The notes under the pieces are model-generated. The model worked only from the letters and a program-made list of their open reading frames with translations. It made no database searches and was not told where the DNA came from. Made by a program: the position numbers and the translations under genes. Positions 1-7,109 of a stretch of DNA of 64,000 nucleotides are shown in pieces. Position 1 is the stretch's first letter. Each line of letters starts with the position of its first letter. Origin of the DNA: Haliscomenobacter sp965225875 (GTDB lineage Bacteria > Bacteroidota > Bacteroidia > Chitinophagales > Saprospiraceae); NCBI RefSeq assembly GCF_965225875.1, contig NZ_CBDDBS010000003.1:1736001-1800000 (forward strand), written 5' to 3'.

Positions 1-1
1 G

Positions 2-505
2 CCTGCTACTATTTTTGAAAAATTTTTAGTGAGACTCAGTTTCCCGCTGTTTGTTGCGCCTTGTGTTTATTTGATTGCCTTTTTATTAATAAAACCCGTT
101 TGCTTGTTGCTTTGCTTTAGGTTAACTGGGTTTGTGATCCATCCTTTTTATGGTTTTGAAGTATGGAGCTTTGGAGGCTCCACTTATTTAACCCTATTTG
201 TGATGGCCATTCTTACATTACCAGGTGCTTTTTACTTCAAAAAAGGTCATTTGCTCAAATCAATCTTGCTGTACTTGAGCATCTTTATTTTTATAGGAAT
301 TTTTGCAGCACTGTTCAACTTGCCGCTTTACACCAGTATGAATAAAGCAGAAAATGTAGTCAGCAAAATGTTTGCAGCTCAAATCCAGGGTGTGAGTTTA
401 GTATACGTAAAGAACAAACTGATCATTAGCACAATTTGGCTTGGGGTCATTCTCCCTTTGCTATTGTATACTAGTTATATCCTCTTCAAACAGCGCGAAG
501 TATGA
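2..505 (+). CDS. C-terminal part of a membrane protein, probably an ABC-2-type permease subunit (5' end outside window)
   Basis: The reading frame is open back to base 2, so the GTG at 29 need not be the start and the gene probably begins upstream of the window. The visible 168 residues contain about five hydrophobic segments separated by short polar loops, with a basic end (FKQREV). The first visible residues (PTIFEKFLVR) match the 'PAS/T-x-FEK-FL-R' stretch that I recall before the transmembrane core of Bacteroidota ABC-2-like permeases paired with YtrA-type GntR regulators. The stop codon overlaps the start of the GntR gene by 4 bp (ATGA), so the two are translationally coupled. The permease assignment rests on this context and on membrane topology. 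No catalytic motif is visible, and the ATPase would lie upstream. Confidence 0.6.
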   Translation, partial: PATIFEKFLVRLSFPLFVAPCVYLIAFLLIKPVCLLLCFRLTGFVIHPFYGFEVWSFGGSTYLTLFVMAILTLPGAFYFKKGHLLKSILLYLSIFIFIGIFAALFNLPLYTSMNKAENVVSKMFAAQIQGVSLVYVKNKLIISTIWLGVILPLLLYTSYILFKQREV

Positions 506-870
506 ATTGGAACGAACACAAGGCCATTTATCTCCAAATTGCTGACCGCATCATCGAAGATATTCTCATCGAAAAACTTAAAAGTGGTGATCGGGTGGCA
601 TCTGTAAGAGAATTAGCGGCCCAAATTCAGGTCAATCCCAATACTGTTGTTCGATCATATGGCATGCTTGAACAAGCAGCAATCCTGCACAACCAACGCG
701 GATTGGGGTTTTACATCGCCGAAGGAGCAATTGAAAAAGCGCGAGTACTCAAACGTACTGAGTTTTTAGAACAAACACTTCCAGAAGTTTTTAAGACGAT
801 GCAACTTTTACAAATTCCTGTCAACGAATTAATGGCATTACATCATCAATTTCAAAACATTAGCCAATGA
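502..870 (+). CDS. GntR-family transcriptional regulator, YtrA-like short form
   Basis: This 122-residue protein is nearly all winged helix-turn-helix. It opens with IYLQIADRIIEDI, followed by the GntR signature (SGDRVASVRELAAQIQVNPNTVVRSY, about residues 29-53) and the wing (NQRGLGFYIAEGA). Only about 45 residues follow, far too few for a FadR or UTRA effector domain, which is the mark of the YtrA subfamily. Those regulators usually repress an adjacent ABC transporter operon. It overlaps the permease upstream and the GIN-domain gene downstream by 4 bp each (ATGA), so all three are probably made from one mRNA and the regulator probably controls its own operon. The family call is strong; the ligand and operator are unknown. 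Confidence 0.9.
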   Translation: MNWNEHKAIYLQIADRIIEDILIEKLKSGDRVASVRELAAQIQVNPNTVVRSYGMLEQAAILHNQRGLGFYIAEGAIEKARVLKRTEFLEQTLPEVFKTMQLLQIPVNELMALHHQFQNISQ

Positions 871-1802
871 AACGTCCACTTCAAAATAGCCAGCTGTTAT
901 TCTATTGTAGTATTTCCTCTATTGTTGTTTTTATGCTTGCGGTAAATCTTGTTTTTACAGAAAACAAACCAAACATTTCATCTCGACCTGCGGAAGATGT
1001 CCAGCAATTGAAATTAACCCATAAAACTTTGATCAAACGGAAAACAGTTCCAGCGTTTGATGGCATCAGGATCGAAGCGCAATTTTTGGACACTATCATT
1101 TTTGAACCATCTACTCATCCACACCTGGAGATTAAAGGTGACCAATCCCTGGTAAACAACTTAGGAATTTACCATCAAACTGCAACCAATGAGTTGATCA
1201 TACAAAGGAATCTGGCTTTTTGGGTAGATAGCTTGCGAGATCGAGCGTTTTACGACTTCAATTTTACAGGCGTGTTGGACAAAGGTGGCTTGAGCATAAA
1301 AATCTACTACACTGAATTAAAAAACATCCAAATTCATGGCGAAGCAAACCTTATTGAACAAAAAGGTACTTTACGTGGCTCAAGTGTCTTTATTCATGCC
1401 TGCGCTGAAAAAGCTAATTTTAATGTAGAAGCTAAAAATTTGGAGCTTTTTCTATTCAAACCCCAATTTTGGGTAGACAGTCTTGGTAAAACAATAAAAA
1501 CACCTCCTAATGCTCAAACGGGATTTCAAACCATTACCGGAAAAGCTGACCTGGTTCAGTTATATCCTCCATACGGTAGCAGTTGGGTGGATTTGAGCAA
1601 ATTGCAGTGTCGACATGTTCATTGTGTGTTGAGAGGTGGTGGTGGAAGTAAAAAAATAATTGCAGCGCCAAGCCAATTGCTGAGTTATTTTGGAAACCGG
1701 CCATTGCCTATACCTGAAGTAGAAGTGATTTGTAAAAGTAAGGCCAAAGTCAGTTATGCCTATGAAGACCCTCGGACTAGGCGCACCATCCGCACAAAAT
1801 AA
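867..1802 (+). CDS. GIN-domain (DUF2807-like) envelope protein
   Basis: This 311-residue protein has an N-terminal hydrophobic segment (about residues 12-30) that acts as a signal anchor or uncleaved signal. The rest is extracytoplasmic and beta-rich. The stretch FDGIRIEAQFLDTIIFE, the strand LEIKGDQSLV and later repeating short strands (LKNIQIHGEANL, VFIHACAEKANFNVEAKNLEL) follow the pattern of GIN domains, which fold as a right-handed beta-helix-like head. Such proteins often sit beside GntR/ABC or PspC genes in Bacteroidota, as here. Their exact role is unknown; an envelope-stress or adhesin-like role has been proposed for the family. The 4-bp overlap with the regulator gene supports co-transcription. 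Confidence 0.65.
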   Translation: MKRPLQNSQLLFYCSISSIVVFMLAVNLVFTENKPNISSRPAEDVQQLKLTHKTLIKRKTVPAFDGIRIEAQFLDTIIFEPSTHPHLEIKGDQSLVNNLGIYHQTATNELIIQRNLAFWVDSLRDRAFYDFNFTGVLDKGGLSIKIYYTELKNIQIHGEANLIEQKGTLRGSSVFIHACAEKANFNVEAKNLELFLFKPQFWVDSLGKTIKTPPNAQTGFQTITGKADLVQLYPPYGSSWVDLSKLQCRHVHCVLRGGGGSKKIIAAPSQLLSYFGNRPLPIPEVEVICKSKAKVSYAYEDPRTRRTIRTK

Positions 1803-1887
1803 GCCTTTTTGAAGTTTTAAATACTGGAACTTTGCCCCCCAACATCGTTCCATCACCCGACTTTTACTTGTTTGTTAAACCAATTCT

Positions 1888-2391
1888 ATGCTCATCTGCC
1901 TCGATACCGATTACCGCGACCCCCGAGCCCAGTGCGCCTACGCCCTCTTCGAGTCCTGGGCTGCTGCCGAACCTGTACAAGTCAATTGTGTGCAGGTCGA
2001 GCAGGTTGCGCCTTACGAACCAGGTGCCTTTTACAAGCGGGAATTGCCGGGTTTGTTAAAAGCGCTGGCCAGTATTGAACTCCCCCTGGAAGCCATCATC
2101 ATCGATGCCTACGTATGGCTGGATGAAGGCCGTGGCGGGCTGGGCTGGCATTTGTACGAAGCCCTGGAACAAAAAATCCCGGTGATTGGGGTGGCCAAAA
2201 CGCGGTTTCGGCCTGCGGAAAAAGTAGCAATCCCTGTACTGCGGGGCGAAAGCCAAAATCCACTGTGGGTAACGGCGATTGGTATTGAGGTAGCCTTTGC
2301 GGCGGAGAAGGTGAAGGAGATGGCGGGGGAATTTCGGGTGCCGGGGTTGTTGAAGTTGGTGGATGGGCGGTGTCGGGAGTGGGGGGAGTGA
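1888..2391 (+). CDS. nfi: Endonuclease V family protein (deoxyinosine 3'-endonuclease-like), divergent and short
   Basis: Endonuclease V nicks DNA or RNA 3' of deoxyinosine or inosine as the first step of alternative excision repair. This 167-residue protein keeps the order of family landmarks: a first acidic strand (CLDTDY, D6/D8), the substrate-wedge region (YEPGAFYKRELPGLLKAL, with E52), a second acidic strand (AIIIDAYVWLDEG, D73), then LGWHLYEALEQKIPVIGVAKTRF. It departs from the canonical form: the usual DGHG after the second acidic strand is DAYV, and about 50 residues of normal length are missing, mainly at the N-terminus. It may be a sub-family with altered substrate. The gene stands alone between the GIN-domain gene and a palindromic spacer. 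The fold is likely; the activity is less certain. Confidence 0.7.
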   Translation: MLICLDTDYRDPRAQCAYALFESWAAAEPVQVNCVQVEQVAPYEPGAFYKRELPGLLKALASIELPLEAIIIDAYVWLDEGRGGLGWHLYEALEQKIPVIGVAKTRFRPAEKVAIPVLRGESQNPLWVTAIGIEVAFAAEKVKEMAGEFRVPGLLKLVDGRCREWGE

Positions 2392-2712
2392 CGAATGACG
2401 AATTGGTCGGGGGCACTCAATTTCCGGATTGATCTAAGCTACCAAAGCGACATTATTGGCAGCGCGGGTGACGCGGATTGGGCGGATTTACACGGATTTT
2501 AATCCCACCTTCGGCGTGATAAGCCAGCCACTAATTGCACAAATTTTCACAAATCGGGTCACAAACTTCGTTTGTTCCTACGCGATTTTGATAGCACAAA
2601 GGACACAAAGAAGGGCACAAAGAGCACAAAGTTGGACGTTGCCAATGCGTTGTGCTCTTTGTGCCCTTCTTTGTGTCCTTTGTGCTATCAAAATGTCACT
2701 TTAGAAGCCTTT
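2392..2712. other. 321-bp spacer of repeat-derived sequence, no gene
   Basis: The spacer lies between two convergent genes. Its left part has short phased words (ACGCGGATT, GGGCGGATT, ACACGGATT near 2470-2502; GCACAAATTTTCACAAAT near 2536-2553). Its right part is the 108-bp perfect palindrome listed separately. Open frames here are products of the repeat and show no protein-like composition. Confidence 0.6.
2586..2693. repeat. Perfect 44-bp inverted repeat made of CACAAAG-type words (loop 20 nt)
   Basis: Bases 2586-2629 are the exact reverse complement of 2650-2693 with no mismatch, and 20 nt separate the arms. Each arm is built from repeated words: GCACAAAG, GACACAAAG, GGCACAAAG, AGCACAA. 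It lies between the 3' ends of the convergent endonuclease V and hexosaminidase genes. It could end transcription in both directions, but it is much longer than a usual terminator. Confidence 0.95.
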
Positions 2713-4320
2713 TTAATTCTTCAACTTCTTCCCCTTGTCCTCCTTCCACTCCACCAACTTCGAGGGATAATAATTGATCCCCATCGCCGTAAAGCGCGGC
2801 CCATGCGCCCCCAAACGTTTCTTATATCCATCCCAATTCCGTGCACTTGCCGCCGACCAGCCGATCTCCGCATAACCCGGCAAACGTGGGAACACCATGT
2901 ATTCCACCTCGTCGATTTGATCTACCGTTTCAGACCACAGTGGAGCTTCGATGCCCAATACATCCTTTTGGGCCAGTCCAGGCACCAAAGTCGCTGGATC
3001 CCAGATGTAAGCACTATCTACTTCTATGTATGCTGCCCAGTGCAGGCCCCATTGGGTGGTGGAGTCGTATTGCATGTCCATATAAGCCTTACGCGCGGGT
3101 GACATCAGGACTTTGGAGCCTTGTTTAACCGCGTTTACCGCGTTGTCCACATCCGCCCAGTGCTGCACAAAAGCACCTTTTTTCAAAGTACCCAGTGCGA
3201 TTTCGTCCCAGCCAATCGCTTGTTTACCATGTGAAAGCACGATGCCCTGCACCCGGTTTACAAAAGGAATGTAATCCTCTTTTTTGGTCACATGCGATTC
3301 ATCCCCTCCGATGTGGATGAAAGGGCCAGGAGTCAGGGCCGCCAATTCCCGGATCACATCATCGATGAATTTGTAGGTGATCTCATTTTTGGTGCACAAG
3401 GTGCTGAAACCCACTTCGGTGCCTGTGTACAGCTCCCGGGCTTTGCCATCACAGTTCAGTTCGGGGTAAGCAGCCAGAGCGGCATTGGTGTGACCGGGCA
3501 TGTCGATTTCCGGAATGATGGTGATGTAGCGATCCAGGGCATACTGAACGATATCTTTGTATTGTTCCTGCGTGTAGTAGCCACCTTTGCCGCCACCCAC
3601 CTGGGTTTTGCCTCCATGCTCGGCCAATTTGGGCCAGGATTTGATCTCGATGCGCCAGCCCTGGTCGTCAGACAAGTGCAGGTGCATGGTGTTCATTTTG
3701 TAAGCCGCAATCAGATCGATGAAACGTTTGGTGTCTTCCACACTGAAGAAATGTCGAGCCACATCAAACATAGCACCCCGCACAGCATAAGTTGGAATGT
3801 CATTGATGGTACCAGTGGCCATTCGCCAGGGGCCTTCCTGCTTACTGCTGGATTCCACCTGTGCTGGCAACAATTGGCGGATGGTTTGAACCCCCATGAA
3901 CAATCCCGCTGGTGCATTAGCCTCCAGGGTAACTCCATCCGGGGTAATATTCAGGTTATAACCTTCTGCTCCCAGTTTCGCGTCTTTTTTGATGCTCAGG
4001 TAAATGTTGCCTACTGCTGGCGCTTCATTGCTCGACTTTACCTCAATCCCTAAACCTGTGGATGGATTGAGTTTGTCCGCCAGGTATTGCCCGATTTTGA
4101 GCAACTCTTTGGAGTCGCCTTGCACATAGATGTCTGTTGCGCTAGTCAACTCAAAGGAACTATTCGTAGCCTTTACAGACACCGGGATGGGGATGATGCT
4201 TTCCTGCGCCAAATCCATCGGTACCGGGGGGGACTTTTTGGGTGCGCAGGCCATAAATGTGGTCAAAACAGCCAGCAACAAGAGTGCTGAACCAGAATTG
4301 CTAATGCGTAGTGTAGGCAT
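2713..4320 (-). CDS. Beta-N-acetylhexosaminidase, glycoside hydrolase family 20, lipoprotein
   Basis: This 535-residue enzyme removes terminal N-acetylhexosamine (GlcNAc/GalNAc) from glycans or chitobiose. The start gives a lipoprotein signal (hydrophobic segment then TFMAC, C25), so it is probably anchored in the outer membrane or periplasm. An N-terminal GH20b-type domain (about 40-170) leads into the (beta/alpha)8 catalytic domain, with RGAMFDVARHFF, MNTMHLHLSDDQGWR, IIPEIDMPGHT and the catalytic pair D340-E341 in HIGGDESH (substrate-assisted mechanism). The C-terminal part carries WSE and GYAEIGWS, which complete the active site. It stands alone, convergent with the endonuclease V gene. 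Role inferred: glycan or chitin salvage. Confidence 0.95.
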   Translation of the reverse strand: MPTLRISNSGSALLLLAVLTTFMACAPKKSPPVPMDLAQESIIPIPVSVKATNSSFELTSATDIYVQGDSKELLKIGQYLADKLNPSTGLGIEVKSSNEAPAVGNIYLSIKKDAKLGAEGYNLNITPDGVTLEANAPAGLFMGVQTIRQLLPAQVESSSKQEGPWRMATGTINDIPTYAVRGAMFDVARHFFSVEDTKRFIDLIAAYKMNTMHLHLSDDQGWRIEIKSWPKLAEHGGKTQVGGGKGGYYTQEQYKDIVQYALDRYITIIPEIDMPGHTNAALAAYPELNCDGKARELYTGTEVGFSTLCTKNEITYKFIDDVIRELAALTPGPFIHIGGDESHVTKKEDYIPFVNRVQGIVLSHGKQAIGWDEIALGTLKKGAFVQHWADVDNAVNAVKQGSKVLMSPARKAYMDMQYDSTTQWGLHWAAYIEVDSAYIWDPATLVPGLAQKDVLGIEAPLWSETVDQIDEVEYMVFPRLPGYAEIGWSAASARNWDGYKKRLGAHGPRFTAMGINYYPSKLVEWKEDKGKKLKN

Positions 4321-4423
4321 GAGTTGATTGATTTTTTCGGGGAGTTAAGGTAAACATTTCTAAAAAAAATTAAAAAAGACTTTTAGCTAGACTTGAAGGA
4401 ACTTAAAGATTGTCGACTTTGTA

Positions 4424-4455
4424 TTGTCCTAAATTAGCGGTAAAACTTATCTTTG
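4424..4455 (+). promoter_or_regulatory. Bacteroidota-type promoter of the MoxR-vWA-propeller operon
   Basis: TTG (4424-4426), a 21-nt spacer, then TATCTTTG (4448-4455) fits the -33/-7 form used by the Bacteroidota housekeeping sigma factor. Transcription would start near 4462, which rules out the in-frame TTG at 4457 and supports the ATG at 4475 as start of the first gene. Confidence 0.6.
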
Positions 4456-4474
4456 GTTGACAAAGTATTCACCC

Positions 4475-5092
4475 ATGAGCACACTAAATCAATTCCTCAG
4501 TGATTTATGGAAAAACGGCCAGGTGGAAGTAGCCCATGAGCTTAAAACTTTCTCGTTGGAGGAGCTGAACGATGCTCAATTGGTCCTTCAAAAAGGCTAC
4601 GAAGCAGAGCAAACTCACTTCCCCGGCACCGCCCCCACTTTCGCTGCCGAACCTGCCCTTTGGGCCGCCCAATACCTGTACCGCTCCATCCAGTTCATTT
4701 TGCTGCGCCATTTGGATGAAAAAACCATGCAGGAGCACTTGTTACCCTGGCCAGTGCAGGTCAATGCCGAAGCAGTATATGCTGCTGACCTCAGTTTGCG
4801 GCATTTGCCCAGCCTCTTCAGTTTTGCCAAAGGCCTTTCCCCCGCTGATCCCTTGCTGCTGGAATTGAAAAAAACGGCGAGCACCTGGCCATTTTCCGGT
4901 TTAGGCATTGCTGAAGCTGCCCCAGAAGCAGAAGCACTGCTCCTCTCCCACCCCGACCTGGCCATCGCCTATTCCGACCGCATCATTGCCAAACGCCTCA
5001 AAACCAAGGCTCAAGAGCCCCATATCCGCCCCCTGATCGCCGCCGCCCTCGGCGACCACGCCCAAACCCTCTGGCCCAACTGGGACGCCTAA
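4475..5092 (+). CDS. Small bpX-like protein, first gene of a MoxR-vWA-beta-propeller system
   Basis: This 205-residue protein has no signal peptide or membrane segment and looks largely helical. A run with PALWAAQYLYRSIQFILLRHLDE (about 60-82) and a C-terminal helical pair (SDRIIAKRLKTKAQEPHIRPLIAAALG) are its most distinct parts. I recall similar alanine/tryptophan-rich helical proteins as one of the numbered 'bpX' families that travel with MoxR AAA+, vWA and beta-propeller proteins (bpX4 by memory; number unchecked). The promoter lies 20 nt upstream and the MoxR gene follows after 171 bp of hairpin-rich sequence. ATG 4475 is chosen because the promoter makes an earlier start impossible. Biochemical role unknown. 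Confidence 0.6.
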   Translation: MSTLNQFLSDLWKNGQVEVAHELKTFSLEELNDAQLVLQKGYEAEQTHFPGTAPTFAAEPALWAAQYLYRSIQFILLRHLDEKTMQEHLLPWPVQVNAEAVYAADLSLRHLPSLFSFAKGLSPADPLLLELKKTASTWPFSGLGIAEAAPEAEALLLSHPDLAIAYSDRIIAKRLKTKAQEPHIRPLIAAALGDHAQTLWPNWDA

Positions 5093-5116
5093 TACTGCAC
5101 CACCTCACTCCTCCAA

Positions 5117-5236
5117 CCCCCTAAGGTGTCCCCTAAGATGCCCTTAGGTGCCTAAGGTGGTTCAAAAAAACAAGCAGCGAAGCTGCCAAAAAAAGCGAAG
5201 CTTTACCTGAAAAACAGCGAAGCTGCCCAAAAAATC
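5117..5236. repeat. Palindromic debris inside the operon: CCTAAGGTG block and three GCGAAGC hairpins
   Basis: From 5117 to 5163 run CCTAAGGTG, CCTAAG-atgcc-CTTAGG and CCTAAGGTGGTTC, the same words as in the palindromes near 13.6, 15.9, 21.2, 28.0 and 32.4 kb, but with one long arm missing. Three small hairpins with GCGAAGC at their core follow (near 5173-5187, 5194-5202 and 5215-5227). They separate the first gene from the MoxR gene and could lower or split transcription there. Confidence 0.7.
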
Positions 5237-5263
5237 TTCAAAAACTCCAACTTACTTAATAAC

Positions 5264-6394
5264 ATGCCCAACTTCCAAGCCGCCACCCAACTCAAAACAA
5301 CCCTCAACTACCTCAAACAACGATTTGTCGGCAAAGACGAAATCATCGACCTATTCGGCATTGGCCTCGTCGCCCGCGAAAACGTGTTCCTCCTCGGTCC
5401 TCCCGGCACCGCCAAAAGCGCCATGGTTCGCGAACTCGCCGCCCTGTTGCACGGCCAGACCTTTGAATACCTGCTCACCCGCTTCACCGAGCCCAACGAG
5501 TTGTTTGGCCCTTTTGACATCCGCAAGTTGCGCGAAGGAGAGCTGATCACCAACACCGAAGGCATGTTGCCCGAGGCCGACCTCATCTTTCTCGACGAAT
5601 TGCTCAATGCCAATAGCGCCATCCTGAACAGTTTGCTCATGGTGCTCAACGAACGCATCTTCCGCCGGGGCCGCGAAACCCGCAAATTGCCCGCCTTGAT
5701 GATCGTGGGTGCCAGCAACCATTTGCCCGAAGACGAGGCCCTAAACGCCCTCTTCGACCGCTTCCTCATCCGGGTACGCTGCGACAATGTTGCTCCCGAT
5801 CAATTGAGTGCGGTGCTGGATGCAGGTTGGGCGCTGGAAAGCCAAGGCAGCGTAGCTACTCCGGAGATTGCCGCCAGCACCATCAAGTCCCTGCAAATGC
5901 AGCTTTCCGACATCGACCTGAATGGCATCCACCGGGAGTACCTGGAGTTGATCCACAAGTTGCGCAATGCGGGAGTTCAAGTATCTGACCGCCGGGCCGT
6001 GAAAATCCAGCGCCTGGTGGCTGCCAGCGCTTTGCTCTGCGAGCGCGATCACGCCCTGGTTTCTGACCTCTGGGTGGCGCGCTACATTTGGGATACCGAG
6101 GAACAACGGGAGGTGATTGCTGAGATTGTCAATTCGGTTTTTGCCAAAGAAGAAAGCTCGGAAGTCCAACACCCCCGTGCCCGGAACAGCTCAGCTCCCA
6201 ACGCCGATGATTTGTACCGCGAAGTGGAAAACATTGCCCAGCAATGGGACAATGCGCAGCTAAACGCCGCAGAAAAAGCCGTGCTCAAAGACAAATTGCG
6301 CTACCTGAGTGGGCGCTGCGCCTGGATTACCGAAAGCACCCAACGAGAGTTTGTCCAAACTGCGGTAGATCAATTGTGGACCAAAATGATGTAA
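5264..6394 (+). CDS. MoxR/RavA-type AAA+ ATPase of the ternary system
   Basis: This 376-residue ATPase has a Walker A GPPGTAKS (45-52), the MoxR-typical TRFTEPNELFGPFDIRKL (72-89), a Walker B LIFLDE (107-112), sensor 1 in IVGASNH (148-153) and an arginine-finger region FDRF (R166). The C-terminal third is a helical lid with DRRAVKIQRLV. MoxR ATPases form hexameric rings that remodel proteins together with vWA partners. Here the partner is encoded two genes downstream. The next start codon is 4 bp past the stop, so the genes are co-translated. Family is certain; the RavA-like subgroup call rests on the TEPNELFGP stretch. It would be the NTP-dependent engine of the system. Confidence 0.93.
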   Translation: MPNFQAATQLKTTLNYLKQRFVGKDEIIDLFGIGLVARENVFLLGPPGTAKSAMVRELAALLHGQTFEYLLTRFTEPNELFGPFDIRKLREGELITNTEGMLPEADLIFLDELLNANSAILNSLLMVLNERIFRRGRETRKLPALMIVGASNHLPEDEALNALFDRFLIRVRCDNVAPDQLSAVLDAGWALESQGSVATPEIAASTIKSLQMQLSDIDLNGIHREYLELIHKLRNAGVQVSDRRAVKIQRLVAASALLCERDHALVSDLWVARYIWDTEEQREVIAEIVNSVFAKEESSEVQHPRARNSSAPNADDLYREVENIAQQWDNAQLNAAEKAVLKDKLRYLSGRCAWITESTQREFVQTAVDQLWTKMM

Positions 6395-6398
6395 CGGC

Positions 6399-7109
6399 AT
6401 GGAAAACTGGGTAATGGTGTTTAAAAAATCGGACCTTCCACATCTGGCCGCAGTGCGCTGCTGGCCGGGGTTATACGCTGCCGAAAGGGAATCTGAAGTG
6501 TGGTTGCGTTGCCCCATGCTGCATGCGGATATGGATCAGGCCTTGCGGGCTTTGCCAGCCATGTTCAGCTATCGGCAAGATGCTCAGGGGTTGTTGTTTC
6601 CTTTGAATGGCAGTACTCCAGTTGCCAAACTGCCCGCGCTGGACTGGCTACCGATGAAGCAGTTCATCCCAGTCGAACTACCTGGTGCTGCCCTGCCTGC
6701 TCAATTGACCCAGCAATATGGTTTGCAGTTGTTGCCTTCCTCGGAATACCATCCTGGGGCTGCCTTAAAAGTCAAACTAGCAGATTGGCAGACATATGCG
6801 GAAACTGCACCGGAGATTCGTTTGTCCGCCTTGCATTTTGCCTTGTCGGCTACGGAGGATGTGCTGGTGATGGGTGAGCCACTACCTCCTTTGCCAGGGG
6901 TGGAATATTGGTTGCGGGACTCCATTTTGTTGCCTGCCGCATATGATTTGGAATGGCCATTGGTGGCGGAGTTGTTCAATCAGCGGGAGAACGGTAAGGG
7001 GGGAGATTTAATCCTTTTTGAAAAAGATGGGAATTGGCAAAAAATTGAAAAACGGTGCTTTGTTCCGGCGAGTCGGGCAGGAATAAGGTTGAGTTATCCA
7101 GGCTTATGA
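6399..7109 (+). CDS. bpX-like protein of the MoxR-vWA-beta-propeller system
   Basis: This 236-residue protein has no signal or membrane segment. The N-terminal half reads as short alternating strands with WPGLYAAERESEVWLRCP, then FSYRQDAQGLLFPLNGSTPVAKLPALDW and FIPVELPGAALPAQ; the C-terminal half contains LPPLPGVEYWLRDSILLPAAYDLEWP. I recall a small family of this style as an obligate neighbour of MoxR plus vWA/propeller genes (one of bpX1-bpX3; number unchecked). The gene lies 4 bp after the MoxR gene, and its stop overlaps the start of the vWA gene by 4 bp (ATGA). This tight coupling suggests a fixed stoichiometry in one complex. No enzymatic motif is visible. Confidence 0.65.
   Translation: MENWVMVFKKSDLPHLAAVRCWPGLYAAERESEVWLRCPMLHADMDQALRALPAMFSYRQDAQGLLFPLNGSTPVAKLPALDWLPMKQFIPVELPGAALPAQLTQQYGLQLLPSSEYHPGAALKVKLADWQTYAETAPEIRLSALHFALSATEDVLVMGEPLPPLPGVEYWLRDSILLPAAYDLEWPLVAELFNQRENGKGGDLILFEKDGNWQKIEKRCFVPASRAGIRLSYPGL

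Noticed and set aside
2586..2693. CACAAAG words as a CRISPR-like array
   Set aside because: The words are contiguous, vary in length and form a mirror pair; there are no spacers of constant length and no cas genes.
3292..4053. 253-codon plus-strand frame inside the hexosaminidase gene
   Set aside because: Antisense of the GH20 domain; no independent signal or domain.
4457..4474. TTG at 4457 as start of the first ternary-system gene
   Set aside because: It lies 2 nt after the -7 element, upstream of the likely transcription start near 4462.
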